Assembly (NCBI RefSeq): GCF_900163815.1
Contig: NZ_FUKO01000019.1
Location: 248,001 to 312,000, forward strand
Direction: 5' to 3'
DNA from: Microbacterium esteraromaticum
GTDB lineage: Bacteria > Actinomycetota > Actinomycetes > Actinomycetales > Microbacteriaceae
Length of the DNA stretch: 64,000 nucleotides
Shown: piece by piece, positions 1 to 7,687 of the stretch
How positions within the stretch are numbered: position 1 is the stretch's first letter
How the letters are laid out: the number at the start of each line of letters is the position of its first letter
Translations under genes and position numbers: made by a program
Notes under the pieces: generated by a model
Databases searched by the model: none
The model's input: the letters and a program-made list of their open reading frames with translations, nothing else
Told to the model about the DNA's origin: nothing

Positions 1-1
1 C

Positions 2-580
2 GCTACCAGTACGAAGTCGCGCGCCGAGATCTTCCAGCTGCGTCGACGCATGCAGCCGGTTTTCCAGGATCCGTACGGTTCGCTGGATCCGTTGCGCAGC
101 ATCGGCAGCCTCATCACCGAGCCATTGCAGGTGCATGGCATCGGCACGAAGGATGAGCAGCATCAGCGAGCGTTGGATCTGCTGGAGCAGGTGGCGCTGC
201 CGCGAGAGTTGGCGGGACGCTACCCGAATGAGCTCTCGGGCGGGCAGCGGCAGCGCGTCGCGATCGCCCGCGCTCTGGCGCTGAAACCCGACATCGTCGT
301 GCTCGATGAGGCCGTGTCGGCGCTCGACGTGCTGGTGCAGGATCAGATTCTGCACCTGCTCGCCGACTTGCAGCGCGAGTTGGGGCTGACGTACCTCTTC
401 ATCACGCACGACCTCGCTGTCGTCCGTGTGGCGGCCGACCTGGTCTGCGTCATGGAGCAGGGCCGCATCGTTGAGCAGGGGACGGTCGACGACATCTTCG
501 GCAATCCGCGTGAGGAATACACCCGACGGCTGCTTGACGCCATTCCCGGCGCATCGCTGCCGCTCGGCGGCGTGAGCTGA
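2..580 (+). CDS. Peptide/nickel-type ABC transporter ATP-binding protein, C-terminal part
   Basis: The gene enters from the left edge and is open from base 2, so the start and the Walker A motif lie outside the window. What remains holds the Q-loop region (QDPYGSLDP), the ABC signature LSGGQRQRV and Walker B (IVVLDEAVSALD), where the usual Pro/Thr after DE is Ala. The switch histidine is in ITHD. The tail ending in PREEYTRRLLDAIP is typical of DppF/OppF ATPases, which power import of oligopeptides at the inner face of the membrane. The permease and binding-protein genes are presumably upstream. The stop overlaps the next start by one base, suggesting coupling. Confidence 0.93.
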   Translation, partial: ATSTKSRAEIFQLRRRMQPVFQDPYGSLDPLRSIGSLITEPLQVHGIGTKDEQHQRALDLLEQVALPRELAGRYPNELSGGQRQRVAIARALALKPDIVVLDEAVSALDVLVQDQILHLLADLQRELGLTYLFITHDLAVVRVAADLVCVMEQGRIVEQGTVDDIFGNPREEYTRRLLDAIPGASLPLGGVS

Positions 581-1125
581 TGGCGGGGCGGCGCGCACCG
601 CGCGCCTTCCCCGCCACGGGCTCGCTTGTACTGCTGATCTTTTGCGCCGTCGTGGCGCTCGCGCTGCTGGTGGATGCCGCTGTGCGGTCGGGAACAGGCA
701 ATGCGCTGCTGCTCGCGCCGTGGCCGCTTCTCGTGCTGTGGGCGGTCTATGTCGCCGGGTGGGGCTCTGATGTGCGGGCGGACGAGAGCGGCGTGCAGGT
801 GCAGAATCTGCTGCGCCGCATCTGGATGCCGTGGTCGCGCGTCAGCAAGGTGACCATGCGCTGGCAGTTGGAGATCACTCTCGACGACGGCCACGTCGTG
901 CGCTGCTTCGGCGGCCCTGCACGCTCTCGTCCCCGTCGGCTCGCGCCGGGTCGGGTGAAAGAAGAAGTCACCGAATCCGACGACGGCATCGCCGCGCTGC
1001 GCAAGAAGCGCGCGGAGGCGCAGCAGACCGACGCGGGCGTGGAGCGCTCCTGGGACTGGACGGCCATCGGCGTCTTGGCCGCGCTGCTCATCTGGGCAGC
1101 CGCCGCCGTCGCGCTGACCCGCTAA
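580..1125 (+). CDS. Membrane protein with PH-like domain
   Basis: 181 residues. Two N-terminal hydrophobic segments (about 13-31 and 42-62) are followed by a stretch of alternating strands (DVRADESGVQVQNLLRRIWMPW) that resembles the actinobacterial PH-like (bPH) domain, where a short WMPWSRV-type strand is characteristic. A linker rich in Lys, Arg and Glu precedes a final membrane segment (about 160-179). The start codon shares one base with the ABC ATPase stop, so it is translated with that gene, but a role in peptide uptake is not implied. Function unknown. Confidence 0.75.
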   Translation: MAGRRAPRAFPATGSLVLLIFCAVVALALLVDAAVRSGTGNALLLAPWPLLVLWAVYVAGWGSDVRADESGVQVQNLLRRIWMPWSRVSKVTMRWQLEITLDDGHVVRCFGGPARSRPRRLAPGRVKEEVTESDDGIAALRKKRAEAQQTDAGVERSWDWTAIGVLAALLIWAAAAVALTR

Positions 1126-1168
1126 TCCCTGACCGTTTCCATGCGCGAGCACGGCGGGTGGGAGAAAG

Positions 1169-1969
1169 CTAGCCGGGCAGGCCGAACAGGGCAGGCCAGG
1201 TGGCCGCGGCCCACGGGTAGCCGACGAAGGCGGCCGCGTCGATCAGGAAGTGCGCGACCAGGAACGGCAACAGCCGCCCCTTCCTCGCAAAGAGCCAGCC
1301 GAACAGCATCCCCATCGCGAAGTTGCCGACGAAGGCACCGGGCCCCTGGTACAGGTGGTAGCTCGCCCGCAGCAGGCTCGTGCCGATGATGATCGGCCAG
1401 GTGCCCCAGCCCAGCTGGCGCAGCCGTGTGAAGAGGTAGCCCAGCACGATGAATTCCTCTTGGATCGACGCGCGGGCCGCCGAGAGCAGCAGGATCGGCA
1501 CTGTCCACCAGTGCGCGTCGAGCCCCGCCGGGTTCACCGCCACGAACCAGCCCAGGGCGCGACCCAGCAGGTACAGGCCGATGCCGGGGATGCCGATCAC
1601 GAGCACCAGCAGCGTGCCCCCCCCGATATCGCGAGCGGGCTTGTCTCCGGTGAGCCCCAGGGCGCCCAGATGCGGCCGTCGCGACTGCCAGAGCAGAAAG
1701 CAGACCAGCAGCACCGGCACCACGCTGAACCCGATGGACAGCACCTGGTAGATCAGGTCGAAGATCTCGCGATCGCTGCGTGAAGGATTGAGCGTGGTCG
1801 TCTGGTCGGCCAGGGGAGTGGAGTCAGTCAGGCGGTACGCCAGTTGCACGATCGCATAGATCGCCGACTGGCCGAGCCCGAGTGCGAGCACGATCGCGAT
1901 CTCCCACCAGAGGCGCCCGCGGCCGCCGTCACGCTGTGCGTGCTGCGGAGCCGAGGATGCCGTGGTCAC
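1169..1969 (-). CDS. CPBP family intramembrane metalloprotease
   Basis: 266 residues with about seven to eight hydrophobic segments. The CPBP/Abi motif is present as QEEFIVLGYL with downstream histidines in SYHLYQGPGAF and VAHFLIDAA, matching the Glu-Glu...His...His metal site of this family of Rce1-like membrane endopeptidases. The residue where many members have Arg (EExxxR) is Leu here. I chose the GTG at 1969 because a TAGCAT hexamer ends six bases upstream. Substrate unknown; transcribed alone and divergent from typA. Confidence 0.88.
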   Translation of the reverse strand: MTTASSAPQHAQRDGGRGRLWWEIAIVLALGLGQSAIYAIVQLAYRLTDSTPLADQTTTLNPSRSDREIFDLIYQVLSIGFSVVPVLLVCFLLWQSRRPHLGALGLTGDKPARDIGGGTLLVLVIGIPGIGLYLLGRALGWFVAVNPAGLDAHWWTVPILLLSAARASIQEEFIVLGYLFTRLRQLGWGTWPIIIGTSLLRASYHLYQGPGAFVGNFAMGMLFGWLFARKGRLLPFLVAHFLIDAAAFVGYPWAAATWPALFGLPG

Positions 1970-1975
1970 CTCCCG

Positions 1976-1981
1976 ATGCTA
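1976..1981 (-). promoter_or_regulatory. Leaderless -10 of the CPBP gene
   Basis: TAGCAT on the minus strand followed by 6 nt and then GTG 1969, which places +1 on the start codon. Confidence 0.6.
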
Positions 1982-2042
1982 TCGCCGGGAGCGGATTTCG
2001 GATGCTGAACAGGGGGTCAGGCGCTGATCAGCGCGCGTACGT

Positions 2043-2048
2043 TATCCT
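2043..2048 (+). promoter_or_regulatory. Possible -10 of typA
   Basis: TATCCT, predicting a start near 2055 and a leader of about 64 nt that carries the GAGGA ribosome site at 2106-2110. Confidence 0.4.
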
Positions 2049-2118
2049 GGAACGTCGGCCCTTCGCTGAGTTCGGGGACCGCACTTTCTGCTTCCCACAC
2101 CTTCTGAGGATCCCTTTC

Positions 2119-4029
2119 ATGGCGCACGCCCTCCGTTCTGATCTCCGAAACGTCGCTATCGTCGCGCACGTCGACCACGGCAAGACGACCCTCGTCGACG
2201 CCATGCTCCGCCAGACGGGCTCCTTCGGCGAGCACGCGCACGTCGATGAGCGCGCCATGGATTCGGGTGATCTCGAGCGTGAGAAGGGCATCACGATCCT
2301 CGCGAAGAACACCGCGATCACGTACAACGGCCTCCACACCGAGACCCCGGTGACGATCAACGTGATCGACACCCCCGGTCACGCCGACTTCGGTGGTGAG
2401 GTCGAGCGCGGCCTGTCGATGGTCGACGGTGTGGTGCTGCTCGTCGATTCGTCCGAGGGCCCGCTGCCGCAGACCCGCTTCGTGCTGCGCAAGGCGCTCG
2501 AGGCGAAACTTCCCGTCATTCTGCTGGTCAACAAGACCGACCGCCCCGACGCGCGCATCGCCGAGGTCGAGGCCGAAGCGCAGGACCTGCTGCTTGGCCT
2601 GGCATCCGACCTCGTCGACGACGTGCCCGACCTCGACGTCGACGCGCTCCTCGACGTGCCGGTCGTCTACGCGTCCGGCCGCGCCGGAGCCGCATCGCGC
2701 AACCGCCCAGCCAACGGCGAGCTTCCTGACAACGACGACCTCGAGCCGCTGTTCGAAGCGATCCTCGAGCACGTCCCGGCGCCCGCCTACGACGATGAGG
2801 CACCGCTGCAGGCCTGGGTCACGAACCTCGACTCCAGCCCGTTCCTGGGCCGTCTTGCCCTGCTGCGCGTGTTCAACGGCACGCTGAAGAAGGGGCAGAC
2901 GGTCGCCTGGGTGCGCGCCGATGGCACCACCAGCAACGCGCGCATCACCGAGCTGATGCTGACCCGTGCGCTCGAGCGGTACCCGGCCGAATCTGCCGGC
3001 CCCGGCGACATCGTCGCCATCGCCGGCTTCGAAGACATCACCATCGGCGAGACCATCGCCGATCCGAATGATGTGCGCCCACTCCCGCAGATCCACATCG
3101 ACGATCCCGCGATCTCGATGACCATCGGCACGAACACCTCGCCGCTGGTCGGCAAGGTGCGCGGTCATAAGCTGACGGCCCGCATGGTGAAGGATCGTCT
3201 CGATCGCGAGCTGATCGGAAACGTGTCGCTCAAGGTCGTCGACGTCGGACGCCCGGATGCGTGGGAGGTGCAGGGCCGCGGTGAGCTGGCACTGGCCATC
3301 CTCGTCGAGAACATGCGCCGTGAAGGCTTCGAGCTGACCGTCGGCAAGCCCCAGGTGGTCACGAAGAAGGTCGACGGCAAGGTGCTCGAGCCCTTCGAGC
3401 ACCTCACCATCGACGCGCCCGAGGAGTACCTCGGCGCAATCACGCAGCTCCTGGCCACCCGCAAGGGCCGCATGGAGGGCATGACCAACCACGGCACCGG
3501 CTGGGTGCGCATGGAGTTCGTCGTCCCGGCGCGCGGTCTCATCGGCTTCCGCACCGAGTTCATGACCACGACCCGCGGCACCGGCATCGCCAACAGCATC
3601 TCGCACGGTTACGAGTCCTGGGCCGGGCACATCAGCACGCGCCAGAACGGCTCCATCATCGCGGATCGCTCGGGTGTCGTGACCCCGTTCGCGATGATCG
3701 CGCTGCAGGAGCGCATGTCGTTCTTCGTCAAGCCGACGCAGGAAGTGTACGAGGGCATGGTCATCGGCGAGAACTCCCGCGCGGATGACATGGACGTGAA
3801 CATCACCAAGGAGAAGAAGCTCACGAACATGCGTGCGGCGAGCTCGGACTCCTTCGAGTCGATGACGCCGCCGCGCGAGCTGTCGCTGGAGGAGAGCCTC
3901 GAGTTCGCCCGCGACGACGAATGCGTTGAGGTCACCCCCGAGGTCGTCCGCATCCGCAAGGTGATTCTCGACCAGACCATCCGTGGTCGCGAGACCTCGC
4001 GCCAGAAGCGTCAGGACGCCAACGTCTGA
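2119..4029 (+). CDS. typA: Ribosome-associated GTPase TypA/BipA
   Basis: 636 residues, the normal family length. TypA binds the ribosome and helps 50S assembly and translation under stress. The GTPase domain has G1 AHVDHGKT (residues 16-23), G2 KGITI, G3 DTPGH and G4 NKTD; EF-G-like domains and the TypA C-terminal domain follow. The open frame reaches 237 bases further upstream, but the ATG at 2119 is right: conserved similarity begins there ([17 protein letters not shown]) and GAGGA at 2106-2110 lies 8 bases ahead. Monocistronic, ended by a strong terminator. Confidence 0.97.
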   Translation: MAHALRSDLRNVAIVAHVDHGKTTLVDAMLRQTGSFGEHAHVDERAMDSGDLEREKGITILAKNTAITYNGLHTETPVTINVIDTPGHADFGGEVERGLSMVDGVVLLVDSSEGPLPQTRFVLRKALEAKLPVILLVNKTDRPDARIAEVEAEAQDLLLGLASDLVDDVPDLDVDALLDVPVVYASGRAGAASRNRPANGELPDNDDLEPLFEAILEHVPAPAYDDEAPLQAWVTNLDSSPFLGRLALLRVFNGTLKKGQTVAWVRADGTTSNARITELMLTRALERYPAESAGPGDIVAIAGFEDITIGETIADPNDVRPLPQIHIDDPAISMTIGTNTSPLVGKVRGHKLTARMVKDRLDRELIGNVSLKVVDVGRPDAWEVQGRGELALAILVENMRREGFELTVGKPQVVTKKVDGKVLEPFEHLTIDAPEEYLGAITQLLATRKGRMEGMTNHGTGWVRMEFVVPARGLIGFRTEFMTTTRGTGIANSISHGYESWAGHISTRQNGSIIADRSGVVTPFAMIALQERMSFFVKPTQEVYEGMVIGENSRADDMDVNITKEKKLTNMRAASSDSFESMTPPRELSLEESLEFARDDECVEVTPEVVRIRKVILDQTIRGRETSRQKRQDANV

Positions 4030-4044
4030 CCCCTGCTCTGCATC

Positions 4045-4080
4045 CGAAGGCCCCGGTTTCGACTGGGGCCTTCGGCGTTT
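4045..4080 (+). terminator. Rho-independent terminator of typA
   Basis: Perfect 10-bp inverted repeat CGAAGGCCCC (4045-4054) / GGGGCCTTCG (4065-4074) with a 10-nt loop, followed by GCGTTT. Confidence 0.85.
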
Positions 4081-4082
4081 CC

Positions 4083-4295
4083 GACGCTCCGCAGGAGCGC
4101 AAGATAACGAACCCATAACACATTCGAGGGCGTGGTTCGTGTGTGCATTCCCGGGAAAAAGTCAAGGAATATCAAGCTCGACCAGGGTTTCTGTCCAGGT
4201 CACCCAGACAGAATCGTTTTTCGTGCCCGGGAAACAGCTCCCGATGAGTAACCCCGCGACGGGGCCGGGCCGACGACGACCCGAAAGTCGACTTC
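4083..4295 (+). promoter_or_regulatory. Structured leader of the transglycosylase gene
   Basis: About 210 non-coding bases between the typA terminator and the transglycosylase start. They hold ACGAACC (4107-4113) / GGTTCGT (4134-4140), the palindrome TTCCCGGGAA (4148-4157), TTCTGTC (4189-4195) / GACAGAA (4207-4213), CGGGA (4228-4232) / TCCCG (4239-4243) and CCCCG (4252-4256) / CGGGG (4260-4264). CCCGGGAAA occurs twice. No Shine-Dalgarno site precedes the ATG. Related cell-wall hydrolase genes in Actinobacteria often sit behind c-di-AMP (ydaO) riboswitches, but I cannot match that consensus here. Confidence 0.4.
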
Positions 4296-5165
4296 ATGCT
4301 TCATGCCCAGAACACCCGTTCTTCTCGGCGGCTGGCGGCCGCCGCGAGTGCGCACAAGACCATTCGCAAACCCTTCCTCGGACTTGCCATCGGCGCGGTC
4401 CTCGTCGCGGTGGCGGCGACCGGAGCGGTCTACGCGCCGGCAGCGCTCGGCGCGATCCCATCGGATGCCGCGATCGCGAAGGCATCGGATGTCGTGCAGG
4501 ATGGCAAAGTCGCCCTCACCAACGCGACGGCGCTGAACAACGTCGTCGCAGCGTCTGATGTGCAGCCCGACAGTGTGACGGCGGTCGTCGATTTCACGGA
4601 GCTGAAGGCCGATGTGAAGGCGCTGGCCGCGAAAGACGACTTGTCGGCCGGTGAGCTGGCAGAGCTCACCGACGATGTGGTGAAGGGGTCGGCGGCTGTT
4701 CAGGGCAAGACTGCGGCGCTGCGCAATGCCCTCACCGCTGCCAAGGAGGCGAAGGCTGCCGAAGACGCGCGCCTGAAGGCAGAGGCGGAACGGATCGCCG
4801 CGGCGAAGGCTGCCGAAGAGAAGCGCCGAGCGGCCGCAGCCCTGGCCGCCGCGAACACTCCCGACGGCGCGAAGGCAACCGCACGCCGGCTGGCTTCAGA
4901 GCGATACGGCTGGGGAGACGGTGAGTTCTCCTGCCTCGCCTCGCTGTGGACGAAGGAATCCGGCTGGAACTATCAGGCGTACAACAGCGGTGGCGGCGCC
5001 ACCGGCATCCCGCAGGCGCTGCCGGGCAGCAAGATGGCGACCGCCGGCAGCGACTGGCAGACCAACGCAACCACCCAGATCAGCTGGGGCCTCGACTACA
5101 TCAAGCGGGCGTACGGCTCTCCCTGTGCCGCATGGGGGCACTCGCAAGCGGTCAACTGGTACTGA
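4296..5165 (+). CDS. Secreted or membrane-anchored lytic transglycosylase-like protein
   Basis: 289 residues. A basic N-terminus and a hydrophobic segment (about 26-52) act as signal or anchor. An Ala/Lys/Glu-rich coiled coil runs about 148-187. The C-terminal domain (about 195-289) is the SLT-like/aggregation-promoting-factor type common in Actinobacteria: ASLWTKESGW holds the likely catalytic Glu221, and GGGATGIPQ and AAWGHS are conserved. It should cut peptidoglycan glycan strands outside the membrane, like Rpf and APF proteins. A CTTCATGCTTCATG repeat at the start makes an ATG at 4303 (another frame) possible, but only the chosen frame is coding. Confidence 0.9.
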   Translation: MLHAQNTRSSRRLAAAASAHKTIRKPFLGLAIGAVLVAVAATGAVYAPAALGAIPSDAAIAKASDVVQDGKVALTNATALNNVVAASDVQPDSVTAVVDFTELKADVKALAAKDDLSAGELAELTDDVVKGSAAVQGKTAALRNALTAAKEAKAAEDARLKAEAERIAAAKAAEEKRRAAAALAAANTPDGAKATARRLASERYGWGDGEFSCLASLWTKESGWNYQAYNSGGGATGIPQALPGSKMATAGSDWQTNATTQISWGLDYIKRAYGSPCAAWGHSQAVNWY

Positions 5166-5201
5166 TCCGGCGCGGAGGGCGCGGAGGGCGTCCGCGAGGC
5201 G

Positions 5202-5747
5202 TCAGCGCAGTTCGGTGACCATCACTGCGCTGGTGCGGGCGGCCTTCGCCTCGAAGATGTGGGGAGCATCACCCTGATACGAGATGTAGTCGCCCGGATG
5301 CAGCAGCTCGGGCGACTCCGCCGGGCCGATCAGCGCTTCGCCGCTGACGAGCACGACGTGTTCAGTGGTGCCGGCGTGGTGGGGGAGTGATCGGCGAGGC
5401 TCACCCGGTTCTGCCTGGATCAGGTAGATATCGCGGCGTACACCGGGGGCTGCGGCCGATAGCAGGGTGGCCAGGTACGGCGAGGCGGCCGACGGCACGC
5501 CGGCATGGTCGCCGAGCCGGATCAATCGCGGCGCTGAGACGCGTTCTTCGACAAGGGTTGCAAAGGGGATGCCGAGCGCGTCGCCGAGCGCCCAGAGGGT
5601 TTCGACGCTGGGGTTGCCCGAGCCGTTCTCCAGCTGAGAGATCGTGGCCTTCGAGATGCTGGCACGCCGCGCCAACTCGGATACTGAGATGCCAGCGCTC
5701 TCGCGCTCGTGGCGCAGTGATCGGGCGATGCGTTCACGCAATTCCAT
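5202..5747 (-). CDS. XRE-family regulator with C-terminal cupin domain
   Basis: 181 residues. The N-terminal helix-turn-helix (about 4-58) contains ISVSELARRASISKATISQLENG. A cupin fold (about 105-180) contains HHAGTTEHVVLVSGEALI and LLHPGDYISYQGDAPHIFEA. Such proteins sense a small ligand through the cupin and repress nearby amino-acid or polyamine transport genes. It is divergent from azlCD, so it probably controls branched-chain amino-acid export. A palindrome covers its own start codon, which points to autorepression. Confidence 0.92.
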   Translation of the reverse strand: MELRERIARSLRHERESAGISVSELARRASISKATISQLENGSGNPSVETLWALGDALGIPFATLVEERVSAPRLIRLGDHAGVPSAASPYLATLLSAAAPGVRRDIYLIQAEPGEPRRSLPHHAGTTEHVVLVSGEALIGPAESPELLHPGDYISYQGDAPHIFEAKAARTSAVMVTELR

Positions 5748-5759
5748 ACTGTTCAGTAT
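5746..5759. promoter_or_regulatory. Palindromic operator over the XRE regulator start
   Basis: ATACTG-TT-CAGTAT, perfect 6-bp arms. It overlaps the ATG (5745-5747) and the probable -10 (AATACT on the minus strand, 5755-5760) of the regulator, so bound protein would block initiation directly. Confidence 0.6.
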
Positions 5760-5763
5760 TGCA

Positions 5764-5773
5764 AACGATCGTT
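5764..5773. promoter_or_regulatory. Second palindrome in the regulator/azlC intergenic region
   Basis: AACGATCGTT, perfect 10-bp palindrome lying just upstream of the azlC -35 (5778-5783). It is a second candidate regulator site, with a sequence different from the 5746 palindrome. Confidence 0.4.
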
Positions 5774-5777
5774 CGAT

Positions 5778-5806
5778 TTGACGAGCCCTCGCCTTGCGTT
5801 CAGAAT
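5778..5806 (+). promoter_or_regulatory. azlC promoter
   Basis: -35 TTGACG (5778-5783), 17-bp spacer, -10 CAGAAT (5801-5806), then 7 nt to ATG 5814. The TTG at 5778 is therefore promoter and not a start codon. Confidence 0.6.
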
Positions 5807-5813
5807 GATCAGC

Positions 5814-6578
5814 ATGCGTTCAGTGAATCGAACAGTCGCCCCTGTTGCGGGTGACGAGCGCTCACGCGCAGTGCGCCGCGAGGTCTGGCGAGAGGGGCTC
5901 GGGGTAGCGATCGCCACGAGCGCGTACGGCATCTCGTTCGGAGCGCTCGCGGTGGCATCCGGTCTCGACGTCTGGCAGACCTGCGTGCTGAGCCTGGTCA
6001 TGTTCACCGGCGGGTCGCAGTTCGCGTTCATCGGCGTCTTCGGTGCAGGGGGCATGGCCGCGCTGCCCTCGGCGATCGCTTCCGCAGTGCTGCTCGGGGT
6101 GCGCAATGTCGCCTACGGCATGCGCATGTCGTCGATCATCGGCGACGGCTTCTGGCGTCGGGCGGCAGCGGCGCAGGTGACGATCGATGAGTCGACAGCT
6201 GTCGCCATCTCGCAGAGCACGACACCGCTGCGTCGACTGGGATTCTGGATCACCGGCATCGGCGTCTTCGTGGGATGGAACCTCACCACGCTCGCCGGTG
6301 CGCTCCTGGGCGATGTGCTGGGCGACCCGAAGGCGTGGGGGCTGGATGCTGCCGCCGCAGCGGCCTTCCTCGCACTGCTCTGGCCCCGGCTCAAACAGCG
6401 CCAGGCGGTTGCGGTGGGCGTCGCGGCCGCCGTCCTCGCGGCTGCTCTCACACCGTTCAGCATGCCCGGGCTGCCCGTGCTCGTCGCGGCCCTCGTCGCG
6501 ATCATCGTCGGCTGGTTCAACTGGCTGGGTCGCGACGAAGCATCGGTGCCGCAGACGCCATCGGGGGCGATCTCATGA
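5814..6578 (+). CDS. azlC: AzlC-type branched-chain amino-acid exporter, large subunit
   Basis: 254 residues with many membrane segments. The motifs SYGISFGALAVASG, LVMFTGGSQFAFIGV and GVRNVAYGMRMSS are those of AzlC, the larger half of the AzlCD exporter of leucine, isoleucine and valine analogues (BrnF in Corynebacterium). In-frame starts exist at TTG 5778, ATG 5805 and ATG 5814; the promoter position favours 5814. The next gene overlaps by 4 nt. The divergent XRE-cupin protein is the likely regulator. Confidence 0.92.
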   Translation: MRSVNRTVAPVAGDERSRAVRREVWREGLGVAIATSAYGISFGALAVASGLDVWQTCVLSLVMFTGGSQFAFIGVFGAGGMAALPSAIASAVLLGVRNVAYGMRMSSIIGDGFWRRAAAAQVTIDESTAVAISQSTTPLRRLGFWITGIGVFVGWNLTTLAGALLGDVLGDPKAWGLDAAAAAAFLALLWPRLKQRQAVAVGVAAAVLAAALTPFSMPGLPVLVAALVAIIVGWFNWLGRDEASVPQTPSGAIS

Positions 6579-6889
6579 GCGTCTGGAGCGCGGTGCTGCT
6601 GGCCGCCTGTATCTGCGTTGCGCTGAAGGCATTCGGCTACCTCATTCCCGCACGTCTGCTCGAAGCGCCGCGCCCGGCGCGGATCTCCGACCTGCTCACC
6701 GTCGCCCTGCTCGGCGCACTCGTCGCCGTGCAGACGCTCGGGGCGGGGCAGGCGGTGATCGTGGATGCTCGGGTGCCGGCCGTGCTCGTGGCCGCGGGGC
6801 TGCTGTGGATGCGGCAGTCGTTCCTCGTCGTGGTTGTGGCGGCAGCGGCCGTCGCGGCACTGCTGCGGTTCGCTGGCTGGGCTGCCTGA
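6575..6889 (+). CDS. azlD: AzlD-type branched-chain amino-acid exporter, small subunit
   Basis: 104 residues with about four hydrophobic segments and the family pattern ALKAFGYLIPARLLE near the N-terminus. AzlD pairs with AzlC to form the exporter, and the ATGA overlap (6575-6578) gives coupled synthesis of the two subunits. The long frame upstream of 6575 lies inside azlC and is not coding. Confidence 0.92.
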   Translation: MSVWSAVLLAACICVALKAFGYLIPARLLEAPRPARISDLLTVALLGALVAVQTLGAGQAVIVDARVPAVLVAAGLLWMRQSFLVVVVAAAAVAALLRFAGWAA

Positions 6890-6933
6890 TTCATCGAGGC
6901 TGCGCGCGACCGCGCGAGCCGGGGCGCCCGCAC

Positions 6934-6939
6934 TAGGCT
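6934..6939 (+). promoter_or_regulatory. Leaderless -10 of the 6946 gene
   Basis: TAGGCT, 6 nt before GTG 6946. Confidence 0.6.
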
Positions 6940-6945
6940 GAGTCC

Positions 6946-7362
6946 GTGCGCAGAGTGCTTACCCGTGGTCTTTCGTGGCTGGCCGCCGCCCTGGTCGGTG
7001 CGGTGTACGGCGTCGCGGCGACCATCGCGCACAGCTTCGTGCTGGGCTGGTTTCCGCTCGGGCTCATCGTCGGGGCCATCGCCTGCGCAGCGCTGCTCAT
7101 CGCTCTGCGTTCGCTGACGGGCGACCGGTGGGCCGTTCTCGCCGCAGGCATCGGCATGATGGCGCTCATCTTCGTCATCTCGCAGCGGGGACCAGGCGGA
7201 TCGGTGATCGTCCCTGACACGCTGCTGGGGAACATCTGGATGTATGCGGCGGCGGGCATCGTCGTGCTCGTGGTCGCCTGGCCCGACCTGTCGCACCTGC
7301 GGAACATCTCCGCGAAACCGGCCGCCACGCGAAGCCCACAGGTCGGACCCGACGTAGACTGA
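6946..7362 (+). CDS. Conserved small membrane protein upstream of ferredoxin
   Basis: 138 residues with four hydrophobic segments (about 9-28, 31-53, 62-79 and 97-115) and a short polar tail. I do not recognise a characterised family. An unknown membrane protein just before fdxA/fdxC and dapC is the arrangement I recall in mycobacteria and other Actinobacteria, so this is probably the counterpart. It ends 4 bases before the ferredoxin start, but that gene has its own -10 inside this one, so the two may be separately transcribed. Confidence 0.75.
   Translation: MRRVLTRGLSWLAAALVGAVYGVAATIAHSFVLGWFPLGLIVGAIACAALLIALRSLTGDRWAVLAAGIGMMALIFVISQRGPGGSVIVPDTLLGNIWMYAAAGIVVLVVAWPDLSHLRNISAKPAATRSPQVGPDVD
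7355..7360 (+). promoter_or_regulatory. Leaderless -10 of the ferredoxin gene
   Basis: TAGACT, 6 nt before GTG 7367. It lies within the last codons of the preceding gene. Confidence 0.6.
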
Positions 7363-7366
7363 AGGC

Positions 7367-7687
7367 GTGACGTATGTGATCGCCCTTCCCTGCGTCGACG
7401 TCAAGGATCGCGCCTGCGTCGATGAGTGCCCCGTTGACTGCATCTACGAGGGGGACCGGATGCTGTACATCCACCCCGACGAATGCGTGGACTGCGGTGC
7501 CTGCGAACCCGTGTGCCCGGTCGAGGCGATCTACTACGAAGATGATCTGCCCGAAGAGTGGGCGGACTACTACAAGGCGAACGTCGAGTTCTTCAACGAG
7601 ATCGGCTCTCCCGGTGGCGCAGCCAAAACCGGTGTGCTCCCCTTCGACCACCCGGTCGTCTCCGTGCTTCCTCCTCAGGGGGAGTGA
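7367..7687 (+). CDS. fdxA: Seven-iron ferredoxin (3Fe-4S/4Fe-4S)
   Basis: 106 residues. Cysteines 9, 17, 21, 25, 40, 43, 46 and 50 match the seven-iron ferredoxin pattern: Cys9, 17 and 50 for the 3Fe-4S cluster and Cys21, 40, 43 and 46 for the 4Fe-4S cluster. The C-terminal extension ([14 protein letters not shown]) is also typical. It is a cytoplasmic one-electron carrier. The gene sits directly against dapC (stop 7687, GTG 7688), an arrangement conserved in Actinobacteria. Confidence 0.97.
   Translation: MTYVIALPCVDVKDRACVDECPVDCIYEGDRMLYIHPDECVDCGACEPVCPVEAIYYEDDLPEEWADYYKANVEFFNEIGSPGGAAKTGVLPFDHPVVSVLPPQGE

Noticed and set aside
2017..4116. Long open frame (699 codons) antisense to typA
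   Set aside because: Arg/Asp/His-rich translation without family motifs, shadow of a high-G+C gene. typA is certain. The same applies to 8849-9892, 41217-42878, 47591-49750 and 57735-59861 on the minus strand and 11107-12708, 25508-26680 and 29084-30724 on the plus strand.
4083..4295. c-di-AMP (ydaO) riboswitch before the transglycosylase
   Set aside because: The conserved blocks around GGGGGACCCA and CCGTCAGCTAACC-type sequence are not found, so I only call a structured leader.
5778..5780. TTG as start of azlC
   Set aside because: It is the -35 box of a good promoter and the predicted transcript begins after it.
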